Shown here: positions 1-7,782 of the stretch, piece by piece
How positions within the stretch are numbered: the stretch's first letter is position 1
Layout of the letters: every line of letters begins with the position of its first letter
Assembly (NCBI GenBank): GCA_964385695.1
Contig: CAYLQA010000010.1
Span: forward strand, 13,579 to 77,578
Reading direction: 5' to 3'
DNA from: CAYLQA01 sp964385695
GTDB taxonomy: Bacteria > Desulfobacterota > Desulfobulbia > Desulfobulbales > Desulfurivibrionaceae
Length of the DNA stretch: 64,000 nucleotides
The notes under the pieces: model-generated
Database searches by the model: none
Seen by the model: the letters and a program-made list of their open reading frames with translations, nothing else
Told to the model about the DNA's origin: nothing
Translations under genes and position numbers: made by a program

Positions 1-1
1 C

Positions 2-442
2 GCAGCACGCATCTATTACCGCAACGACCAGATGCGCCAGGGCAAGGTGACCCGTATTCTGCCGGATCTCTCCCAGGCCGGGCGCATGGCCCGCCTGCTC
101 ATTGCCGTGACAGACCCGCTTGGGCGCAAGGCCAAGAAAAAAAAGGCGCAACCGCTCCTGATCGGCGAGTACGTGCGGGTTGAGATCGACGGTGAGCGGC
201 TGGAGAATGTCTTTGTCATCCCGCGCACCGCTCTCAAAAACGATAACCAGATCTGGCTGGCGGATGAGCAGAACCGGCTCCAGATACGAACGGTGCAAAC
301 CGTCTGGCGGCAGAAGGATTCGGTCTTTGTCCGCGACGGCCTCAAGGACGGGGACCGCCTCATCGTTTCCGAGTTAGCAACACCAGTAAATGGAATGAGC
401 CTGCAAATCGCAAACGGCAAAAAGGGTAAACCCGCCAAATGA
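2..442 (+). CDS. RND efflux periplasmic adaptor (membrane fusion protein), C-terminal part
   Basis: This gene is cut by the left edge; 146 residues are visible, in frame from base 2. The visible part carries the beta-barrel and membrane-proximal end of an HlyD/AcrA-type adaptor, with the typical stretch GEYVRVEIDGERLENVFVIP followed by R-T-A-L. Its stop codon overlaps the start of the RND pump in an ATGA arrangement, so the two are translationally coupled. In this family the adaptor bridges the inner-membrane pump and an outer-membrane channel. The signal peptide and coiled-coil hairpin lie outside the window, and no outer-membrane factor is seen downstream. The role is certain from the context; the substrate is unknown. 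Confidence 0.85.
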   Translation, partial: AARIYYRNDQMRQGKVTRILPDLSQAGRMARLLIAVTDPLGRKAKKKKAQPLLIGEYVRVEIDGERLENVFVIPRTALKNDNQIWLADEQNRLQIRTVQTVWRQKDSVFVRDGLKDGDRLIVSELATPVNGMSLQIANGKKGKPAK

Positions 443-3400
443 GCAAGCACGAACCCCAAACCTCTCCCAAACAGCACGGCCCGTTGGCATGGATGGCCGG
501 GCATTCGGTGACGGCCAACCTGCTGATGCTGGCCCTGCTTTTGGGCGGCCTGGCCATGGCCGGCAAGATCCAGCAGGAGGTCTTTCCGGATTTTGAGCTG
601 GATATGGTCAGCATCAGCGTGCCCTATCCCGGCGCCAGCCCGGAGGAGGTGGAGCGCGGCCTGATCCTGGCCATTGAGGAGTCCCTGGCAGATATCGAGG
701 AGATCAAGGATCTCACCGCAACGGCCCGCGAGGGCATGGCCTCGGTCACGGCCGAATTATACGAGGGCGAGGATGCCACCGAGATCGCCCAGGAGATCAA
801 AAATGCGGTGGACCGCATCACCTCCTTTCCAGAAGAGGCGGAAGAGCCGCAGGTTTCGGTGGCCAAGCGCAAACGCTATGTGGTCTCCGTGGCCCTTTAC
901 GGCGCACAGGCTGAGCACACATTACGCGAGATGGCGGAGATGATCCGCGACCGACTGCTGGCAGATCCGGCCATCTCCCAGGTGGAGCTCGACGGGGTGC
1001 GGGATTATGAGATCAGCATTGAGATCGACCAGCAGACCCTGCGCGCCTATAACCTCACCCTGGAGTCGGTGGCCCGGTCCGTGGGTCGCGGCTCGGTGGA
1101 GATTCCGGGCGGGGCCATCCGCACCAAGGGTGGCGATGTGCTGGTTCGGGTGGCGGAGCGCCGCGATTACGGGAGGGAGTTCGGCTCCATCCCGGTGGTG
1201 ACCGCGCCGGACGGCACCGAGGTGTTACTGAGCGACATCGCCACCATCAGGGACGATTTTGCCGAGAGCGATAATTTCGCCTTTTTTAACGGCCAGCCCG
1301 CGGTGATGCTCGAGGTCTACCGGGTGGGCAAGCAGACACCGGTCTCGGTCTCCGATGCGGTGCATCAACAGATTGGAGAGCTGAACCAGGTCATACCCGA
1401 AGGCCTCTCGCTTACGGCCCGTAACGACCGCTCCGAGATCTACCGCCAGCGCCGCGAACTGATGCTCAAAAACGGTTATATCGGCCTGGGACTGGTCTTT
1501 ATCCTCTTGGCCCTTTTTTTGGAGGCGCGCCTCGCCTTTTGGGTGAGCTTAGGCATCCCCATCTCCTTTTTGGGCTCCTTTTTGCTCCTGCCCGCCTTTG
1601 GCACCACCATCAATATCGTCTCCATGTTTGCCTTTATCATCACCCTGGGTATTGTGGTGGACGATGCCATTGTGGTGGGTGAAAACGTCTACCATTATCG
1701 CCAGCGGGGCCTAAAATGGTTTGAGGCGGCCATTGCCGGGGTCCGCGAGGTGGCGCGGCCCGTGATCTTCAGTGTCCTGACCAATATGGTCGCCTTTTTG
1801 CCGCTCTTTTTCGTGCCCGGCTTCATGGGCAAGATTTTCAAACAGATCCCGGCCGTGGTGGTGACGGTCTTTTTCATCTCCCTCATCGAAAGCCTCTTCA
1901 TCCTGCCCGCCCATCTGGGCCATCAGAACCCGGCGGACGAGCCCCGCTGGCGGCGTCTCAAGGCCATTGCCGCCTGGCAACGCGGTTTCAGCGAGGGATT
2001 CAGCCGCCTGGTGCAGGAAAAATACGGCCCCTTTCTCACCTTTGCCCTCAAGTGGCGCTATATCACCTTCTGTCTCGGCATAGCGATTCTGCTGACCGCC
2101 TTTGGCTACGTAAAAAGCGGACGCATGGGTTTTGAACTCTTTCCCAGGCTGGAGTCGGATTACGCCAAGGTCACCGCTGTTTTGCCGTTCGGCACAGCCG
2201 TGGAAAAGACCCTGGCCGTGCAGGAGCGGCTGGTTGCGGCGGGCAAAGCGGTCTCCGAAAAAAACGGCGGACCGGCACTGGTGGAGGGGGTCTACAGCCT
2301 GGTTGACGGCAACACCACCTCGATAAGAATCTATCTCACCCCGCCGGACGAACGGCCGGTCTCCACCGCCCAGCTCACCCGTGAGTGGCGTAAGCGGGTG
2401 GGCAGCATCCCCGGTCTGGAGTCGCTCAAGTTCGAATCCGATGCGGGCGGGCCGGGCAGGGGAGCGGTAATCTCCGTTGAGCTCAGCCACAGGGATATCG
2501 GGGTTTTGGAGGAGACCAGCGCCAAGCTGGCCGAAGCCCTGGGCTATTACCCCAAGACCATTGATATTGATGACGGCTTTTCACCGGGCAAGCAGCAGAT
2601 CGATTTTAAGATCCGGCCCGAGGGCCAGAGCCTGGGGCTTACGGCAAGCGAGGTGGCGCGCCAGGTGCGGCATGCCTATTACGGGGCAGAGGCCTTGCGC
2701 CAGCAACGGGGCAGAAACGAGGTCAAGGTCATGGTCCGGTTGCCCAAGGAGGAGCGGATCAGCGAATTTCATCTTGAGGAGATGATCCTCCGCACCCCGG
2801 ACGGCGGCGAGGCCCCACTGATGGAGGTGGTCACCATGGAGCGGGGCCGGGCCGACCCGAGCATCGAACGCCGTAACGGCCGCCGAATCATCACTGTTTC
2901 CGCCGATGTCCGTCCCCGCAGCCATTCCGGCCAGATCATGGAGTCGGTACAAGAGGAGGTCCTGCCCCAACTGGTCGAGCAATATCCGGGCCTTACCTAC
3001 AGCTATGAAGGCAGGCAGGCAGACCGGCGCGAGTCGATCCAGGCCCTGCTCAAGGGCTTGGTCGTGGCCCTGATCATCATCTTCGCCTTGCTTGCCATCC
3101 CCATGAACAGCTATATCCAGCCCCTGGTCATCATGCTGGCCATTCCCTTCGGCCTGGTGGGCGCGGTGATCGGCCATATCATCATGGGCTACAGCCTTAG
3201 CGTTTTGAGCCTCTTCGGCTTGGTGGCCCTGACCGGCGTGGTGGTCAACGACTCATTGGTCCTGGTGGATTTTGCCAATCGCAGGCGCCACAGGGGCTTC
3301 ATTGCCGAGGATGCCCTCCATGAGGCGGCCCTGCAGCGCTTTCGCCCCATTTTGCTCACCACCCTCACCACCTTCGGCGGCTTGGCCCCAATGATTTTTG

Positions 3401-3552
3401 AGACCTCGCGCCAGGCAAGATTCCTGATCCCCATGGCCATTTCCCTGGGCTACGGCATCGTCTTCGCCACCCTGATCACCCTGGTCCTGGTGCCCACCCT
3501 GTATATGATTGTCGAGGATGTCAGGCTGATGGTGCGGCACCGTAAAGGCTGA
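439..3552 (+). CDS. RND-family efflux pump, inner-membrane permease subunit
   Basis: The 1037-residue product has the size and layout of AcrB/MdtB-type proton-driven exporters. There is one N-terminal membrane helix (about residues 22-42), a large periplasmic porter region, a central block of helices from about 345, a second periplasmic region, and a C-terminal helix block from about 870. The proton-relay aspartate pair is present as VVDDAIVVGEN (Asp408-Asp409). The start codon overlaps the adaptor stop. Only two genes of the tripartite pump are seen, so an outer-membrane channel would be shared or lie upstream of the window. Family is sure; whether it exports drugs, lipids or other hydrophobic compounds cannot be told. 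Sequence style is closer to the hydrophobe exporters than to CusA metal pumps. Confidence 0.92.
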   Translation: MSKHEPQTSPKQHGPLAWMAGHSVTANLLMLALLLGGLAMAGKIQQEVFPDFELDMVSISVPYPGASPEEVERGLILAIEESLADIEEIKDLTATAREGMASVTAELYEGEDATEIAQEIKNAVDRITSFPEEAEEPQVSVAKRKRYVVSVALYGAQAEHTLREMAEMIRDRLLADPAISQVELDGVRDYEISIEIDQQTLRAYNLTLESVARSVGRGSVEIPGGAIRTKGGDVLVRVAERRDYGREFGSIPVVTAPDGTEVLLSDIATIRDDFAESDNFAFFNGQPAVMLEVYRVGKQTPVSVSDAVHQQIGELNQVIPEGLSLTARNDRSEIYRQRRELMLKNGYIGLGLVFILLALFLEARLAFWVSLGIPISFLGSFLLLPAFGTTINIVSMFAFIITLGIVVDDAIVVGENVYHYRQRGLKWFEAAIAGVREVARPVIFSVLTNMVAFLPLFFVPGFMGKIFKQIPAVVVTVFFISLIESLFILPAHLGHQNPADEPRWRRLKAIAAWQRGFSEGFSRLVQEKYGPFLTFALKWRYITFCLGIAILLTAFGYVKSGRMGFELFPRLESDYAKVTAVLPFGTAVEKTLAVQERLVAAGKAVSEKNGGPALVEGVYSLVDGNTTSIRIYLTPPDERPVSTAQLTREWRKRVGSIPGLESLKFESDAGGPGRGAVISVELSHRDIGVLEETSAKLAEALGYYPKTIDIDDGFSPGKQQIDFKIRPEGQSLGLTASEVARQVRHAYYGAEALRQQRGRNEVKVMVRLPKEERISEFHLEEMILRTPDGGEAPLMEVVTMERGRADPSIERRNGRRIITVSADVRPRSHSGQIMESVQEEVLPQLVEQYPGLTYSYEGRQADRRESIQALLKGLVVALIIIFALLAIPMNSYIQPLVIMLAIPFGLVGAVIGHIIMGYSLSVLSLFGLVALTGVVVNDSLVLVDFANRRRHRGFIAEDALHEAALQRFRPILLTTLTTFGGLAPMIFETSRQARFLIPMAISLGYGIVFATLITLVLVPTLYMIVEDVRLMVRHRKG

Positions 3553-3576
3553 GACTAGCACAAGCATGGGAAAACT

Positions 3577-4803
3577 TCAGACGAGGCACTCCCCATCGGG
3601 AGAAAGAAGAGTGGCCTGATACCCCTCCGCTGTCAGGGCGGCGAGCACCTCCTGCACCTGATCCTCTCCCCGTGTTTGGATCATCAGTTCCACGGCGGCA
3701 AGCTGTACGGGCAGTTGGGTAAAGGTGCGTTGGTGGTTGACCTCCACAATATTGGCGCCGACCTGGGCGATGATGGCCGTGACCCGGGCCAGGGTGCCGG
3801 GGATATCCCGCAATCTCACCTGAATCCGGGCAAGACGGCCCTCCCGCACCAGCCCGCGCTGGATGATATAGGAGAGCAAAGGCATATCGATATTGCCGCC
3901 GGAAATAATCAACCCCACCTTGCGGCCGCGAAATCGCTCCCGCTCCTTCAAGAGCGCGGCCAGCCCTACGGCCCCGGCACCCTCCACCACGGTCTTTTCA
4001 ACCTTGAGAAAGAGGAGAACCGCCTCTTCGATTTCAGCCTCGTCCACCAGGAGGATCTCGTCGACACACTCGGCCACAATGGCCTGGGTCAAACGGCCCG
4101 GTTCCTTAACGGCGATACCCTCGGCAATGCTGAAACTGCCAAAGGAGGGCTCCTCTCCGGCCAAGGCGCTGCGCATGGAAGGATAGCGGCTGGTCTCCAC
4201 CCCGATGATCTCAAGCGATGGCTGTAACTCCTTGGCGGCAATAGCATTGCCGGAGATCAACCCGCCGCCGCCCACCGGGATCACCAGCGCATCCAGATCA
4301 TCATACGCAGCCAGCATCTCCAGGGTAATGGTTCCCTGCCCGGCTATAACTTGAGGGTCGTCGTAAGGATGGATGAGGCTCAGGCCCCGCTTCTCTGCAA
4401 GTGTAAGAGCGTGTCCGGCAGACTGATCCAGCCCTTCACCCTCTAAAATGACCTCGGCCCCAAAGGCCCGGGTATGCTCAACCTTCAGAGTCGGAGTATG
4501 GCGGGGCATGACGATGACCGTGGGGATGCCGAGACGCTGGGCATGGTAGGCCACGGCCTGGGCATGGTTGCCGGCCGACATGGCGATCACCCCCTGTTGC
4601 CGTTCTGCGGGGGATAAGGAGAGAAGCTTATTCAAAGCACCGCGGTCCTTGAAAGAGCCGGTAAACTGCAGGTTCTCAAACTTGAGCACCACCTCGGCCC
4701 CGGTGAGGTTGGACAGGGTGCTTGAATGAACACACGGAGTCTCTTCCACCACCTCGCCAATAGCCTCTGCTGCCGCCCGGATATCCGCCAGGGTCACGCT
4801 CAT
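3577..4803 (-). CDS. ilvA: threonine ammonia-lyase with ACT domain
   Basis: This PLP enzyme deaminates threonine to 2-oxobutanoate, the first step toward isoleucine or of threonine catabolism. The PLP lysine lies in TGSFKDRGA (Lys52), the phosphate-binding glycine loop is GGGGLISG, and SAGNHAQAV is the usual substrate loop. A single ACT domain occupies about residues 325-400 (ARIQVRLRDIPGTLARV). Total length of about 408 matches the short, single-ACT form rather than the 510-residue two-ACT IlvA of E. coli. I chose the start at 4803 because AAGGAG stands 6 bases before that ATG; an upstream in-frame ATG at 4827 would add eight residues but has no good ribosome site. The gene stands alone, convergent with the RND operon. 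The catabolic TdcB-like role is an alternative. Confidence 0.9.
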   Translation of the reverse strand: MSVTLADIRAAAEAIGEVVEETPCVHSSTLSNLTGAEVVLKFENLQFTGSFKDRGALNKLLSLSPAERQQGVIAMSAGNHAQAVAYHAQRLGIPTVIVMPRHTPTLKVEHTRAFGAEVILEGEGLDQSAGHALTLAEKRGLSLIHPYDDPQVIAGQGTITLEMLAAYDDLDALVIPVGGGGLISGNAIAAKELQPSLEIIGVETSRYPSMRSALAGEEPSFGSFSIAEGIAVKEPGRLTQAIVAECVDEILLVDEAEIEEAVLLFLKVEKTVVEGAGAVGLAALLKERERFRGRKVGLIISGGNIDMPLLSYIIQRGLVREGRLARIQVRLRDIPGTLARVTAIIAQVGANIVEVNHQRTFTQLPVQLAAVELMIQTRGEDQVQEVLAALTAEGYQATLLSPDGECLV

Positions 4804-5072
4804 TGTCTTCTCCTTGCCATGGCTCATGCCTTGAGATAAAAAAATCTCTTACCTAAAGGGTACTACAAAAGCGTTGGGCCCAGAAATTTTTCCGAACAAA
4901 GAAGGGAACTTGCGCTGCTGCTGTTTCGTTTAGTATTGTATTATTTTTTCTGCCGGGCAAATGCTTGCCAGGCCCTAATGGGCTAGGTAAACTAGAAGTT
5001 TGGCTGCCTTTTTTATTAGGACTGCATACGGGCAGTCAGAAACAGCAAATATAGCGACAGGGAGCATCGATA
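4804..5072. other. intergenic leader between divergent ilvA and TonB receptor genes
   Basis: This gap must hold the promoters of both divergent genes. A perfect 6-bp hairpin (GACTGC at 5020-5025, GCAGTC at 5032-5037) lies about 35 bases before the receptor start, and smaller stems surround CTAG near 4983-4995. I found no convincing Fur box or known riboswitch here. Confidence 0.4.
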
Positions 5073-7130
5073 ATGGGCAGCACGCCACTTTCCAGCAGAA
5101 ACCACCACGCAAAAAAACGGCTCACAGCACTTGCTGCCGCCACATTAACCCTTGCCTCCTCACCATGTTTTGCGGGCCACTCCAAAGTCACAAAATTTTC
5201 CCTTGAAGAACTGCTCGACGTTGAAATCACCTCGGTTTCCAAAAAAATGGAAAAGGCCTCCAAGGCGGCAGCGGCCGTCTTTGTCATGAGCCAGGACGAT
5301 ATCACACGCTCCGGGGCAACATCCATTCCCGAACTGCTCCGCATGGTACCCGGCCTTCAGGTCGCGCGCATAGATGCCAACAAGTGGGCCATCAGCAGCA
5401 GGGGGTTCAATGCCTTTTCCGCTGACAAACTTCTGCTGCTTATGGACGGCCGCACCCTGTACAACCCTCTCTTTTCCGGAGTGCTTTGGAACGTGCAGGA
5501 CACCATGCTTGAGGATATTGAGCGTATCGAGGTCATACGCGGCCCGGGCGCCAGCCTCTGGGGCGCCAATGCAGTGAACGGCGTGATCAATATTATCTCT
5601 AAAAATGCGGCAGAGACCCAGGGTGGCTTGCTCACTGCGGGAACCGGCTCCGAAGAGCAGGGCTTTTCTTCGATCCGTTACGGCGGCAAGATAAACGAGC
5701 ACACAAGCTATCGGGTGTACGGGAAAAACTTTTACCGGGACGATCTCGAGTTGAGCAGCGGCAGCCAGGCAAACGACGACTGGTACCAGTGGCGCAGCGG
5801 CTTCAGGGTCGACAGCAACCCAGACACCCCCTATTCGTTCACCATTCAGGGAGACGGCTACAACGGCTATGCCGACGCCACCACCACCATCCCCACCACC
5901 AGCCTGCCCTTTACCACCAATGTTGATAACACCAGCAACGTAAGGGGTGGGGATATTCTGGCCCGGCTGACCCGAGAAGGGCAAAATGACTCGGAGATGA
6001 TGCTCCAAGCCTACTACGACCTGACCAAGAGCAATGACCAATTACTGGGAGACGAGCGCGATATTTTCGATCTTGAGTTTCAGCACCGTTTTCAACTCAG
6101 CCCTAAACAGGAGCTGACCTGGGGCACAAGCTACAGGTACACCCATGACGATGTTGAATCCAGCGCCACCTTCACCTTTGACCCGGCCAGCAAAACAGAC
6201 CATGTCTTCAGCGCATTTGTGCAGGATGAGATCACCCTCTCTGAGGATCTTCTCAGCCTCACCCTTGGCAGCAAGTTCGAGCACAACGACTATACCGGCT
6301 ACGAGGTACAACCAAGCGGCAGGCTCCTTTACACCCCGCATGAGAAACACACCCTGTGGGCTGCGGTCAGCCGGGCGGTACGCACCCCCTCTCGCGCGGA
6401 TCATCATATACAGATACGCAGTGCCATTGTGCCGAACTCCGCCATACCGGCCCTTTCCGCCTTTCCCCCAGGGCTGGTGTTGATCTCCATAAACGGCAAT
6501 GAAAATTTCGAATCCGAAGAACTGACGGCCTATGAAATCGGGTACCGGACCCAGATAAGCGAGCGGCTGGCCTTTGATTTTGCCGGATTTGTCAACGATT
6601 ACAACAAACTGCGGACAACTCCGGCGGCTGCCCTGTTCAGCACCACCCCGACCGACCCGGCCTTTACCTACCAGCTCAACTATGAGGTCGGCAACACCAT
6701 GGAGGGGCAAACATACGGCTTTGAGCTGGTTGCCGATGCCAAGCCTTTTGACAACTGGCGGCTGCAGGCAACATACACCTTTTTGCGCATGGCATTGCAG
6801 GAGACAGGCCAAGGCCTTCTACCGGGCGAGGATGCCGAAGGGGAAAGCCCGAGGAATCAGCTCTCCCTTCGCTCGCTGTACGATATCAACAAAACCGTCA
6901 CCTTGGATACCTGGTTACGCTATGTGGATAATCTTCCCACATACGGCATAAGCAACTATGTGACGCTGGATGCCCGCCTTGGCTGGCAACCCCACCCACA
7001 GGTCGAACTCTCTCTGGTGGGGCAAAATTTACTGGACAGCGCCCACCCGGAATTCGGCTCACTGTATATCAACAATGTTCCTTCGGAAGTTGAACGCAGC
7101 CTTTATGCACAGTTGCGGGTAACCTTTTAA
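5073..7130 (+). CDS. TonB-dependent outer-membrane receptor
   Basis: The 685-residue product has a signal peptide (hydrophobic LTALAAATLTLASSPCFA, cleavage near residue 34), a plug domain at about residues 60-175 with RSGATSIPELLRMVPGLQV and IEVIRGPGASLWGANAVNGV, and a C-terminal beta-barrel ending in RSLYAQLRVTF with a terminal phenylalanine, the outer-membrane sorting signal. The region after the signal peptide, FSLEELLDVEITSVSKK, resembles the TonB-box region of receptors that sit beside YfiR-like genes. A GGGAG element precedes the ATG. Ten bases downstream begins the YfiR-like gene and then a hybrid kinase, so the receptor may serve sensing as well as uptake. The ligand is unknown, and no Fur box was seen upstream, so an iron siderophore should not be assumed. 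Confidence 0.93.
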   Translation: MGSTPLSSRNHHAKKRLTALAAATLTLASSPCFAGHSKVTKFSLEELLDVEITSVSKKMEKASKAAAAVFVMSQDDITRSGATSIPELLRMVPGLQVARIDANKWAISSRGFNAFSADKLLLLMDGRTLYNPLFSGVLWNVQDTMLEDIERIEVIRGPGASLWGANAVNGVINIISKNAAETQGGLLTAGTGSEEQGFSSIRYGGKINEHTSYRVYGKNFYRDDLELSSGSQANDDWYQWRSGFRVDSNPDTPYSFTIQGDGYNGYADATTTIPTTSLPFTTNVDNTSNVRGGDILARLTREGQNDSEMMLQAYYDLTKSNDQLLGDERDIFDLEFQHRFQLSPKQELTWGTSYRYTHDDVESSATFTFDPASKTDHVFSAFVQDEITLSEDLLSLTLGSKFEHNDYTGYEVQPSGRLLYTPHEKHTLWAAVSRAVRTPSRADHHIQIRSAIVPNSAIPALSAFPPGLVLISINGNENFESEELTAYEIGYRTQISERLAFDFAGFVNDYNKLRTTPAAALFSTTPTDPAFTYQLNYEVGNTMEGQTYGFELVADAKPFDNWRLQATYTFLRMALQETGQGLLPGEDAEGESPRNQLSLRSLYDINKTVTLDTWLRYVDNLPTYGISNYVTLDARLGWQPHPQVELSLVGQNLLDSAHPEFGSLYINNVPSEVERSLYAQLRVTF

Positions 7131-7140
7131 AAGGCAACGA

Positions 7141-7782
7141 ATGACCCTTTGTTTTCCATACAAAAAGCAAGGCCGGGCACAATTTATTGCCCTTGCCCTC
7201 ATGGCTTTACTGCTCAAAGGCCTTTTTGTGCCTAGCGCTTCTGCACAAGCGAATGACTTTGCAGAGTATGAGTTGAAGGCCGGCTTTTTGTATAACTTTT
7301 TTCTCTTTATAAAATGGCCGGAAAACGCCTTTGCTTCCGAAAAGAGCCCGTTTGTCCTGGCTGTGATTGGTGATGCAAAAAAAGGCGCTGTCATTAAAAA
7401 AACCCTCCATGGGGAGGCCATCGACTCACATCCGCTGGAGATTGTCATAGCCCCGACCGTTGCCGGACTCAACAAAGCGCATATGGTGTTCTTTATAGAC
7501 CCGAAAAAAGAAACCGCAGCCTATACGCAGATGCTCACACAGTTCAAAACAAAACCCATAATCACCGTGGGTGAGTCACGGAGTTTTATCCTTCAGGGCG
7601 GCGACATTAACTTTGTTATCCAGAAGAAAAAAATACGCTTTGAGATCAACCCGCAGGCGGCACGCAAGGCAGGGTTAAAAATAAGTTCGCGCCTGCTCAA
7701 ACTCTCTATCACCGTGCCGCAATCGCAGCTCAATAACCAAAAGCAACGGGCCTCTTCTATACAGCACTATGGGATTCTTTAA
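7141..7782 (+). CDS. YfiR-family periplasmic protein (DUF4154)
   Basis: This 213-residue protein has an N-terminal hydrophobic export segment (about residues 17-36, ending near SASAQA) followed by the YfiR signature EYELKAGFLYNFFLFIKWPE, and later VGESRSFILQGGDINFV. In Pseudomonas aeruginosa YfiR is a periplasmic repressor that binds the CHASE8 region of the diguanylate cyclase YfiN. Here the next gene, overlapping by 14 bases, is a histidine kinase whose sensor region looks like CHASE8, so YfiR may gate that kinase instead. The receptor lies directly upstream. Family call is firm; the regulatory partner is inferred from gene order. Confidence 0.88.
   Translation: MTLCFPYKKQGRAQFIALALMALLLKGLFVPSASAQANDFAEYELKAGFLYNFFLFIKWPENAFASEKSPFVLAVIGDAKKGAVIKKTLHGEAIDSHPLEIVIAPTVAGLNKAHMVFFIDPKKETAAYTQMLTQFKTKPIITVGESRSFILQGGDINFVIQKKKIRFEINPQAARKAGLKISSRLLKLSITVPQSQLNNQKQRASSIQHYGIL

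Noticed and set aside
1711..2490. Long minus-strand open frame inside the RND pump gene
   Set aside because: It is antisense to a clear pump sequence and its protein has no family features; the same applies to long antisense frames inside gyrB, gyrA, the multicopper oxidase and the receptor gene.
4971..5037. Riboswitch in the TonB receptor leader
   Set aside because: Only short stems are visible, and none of the conserved cobalamin, TPP or GEMM core words could be found.
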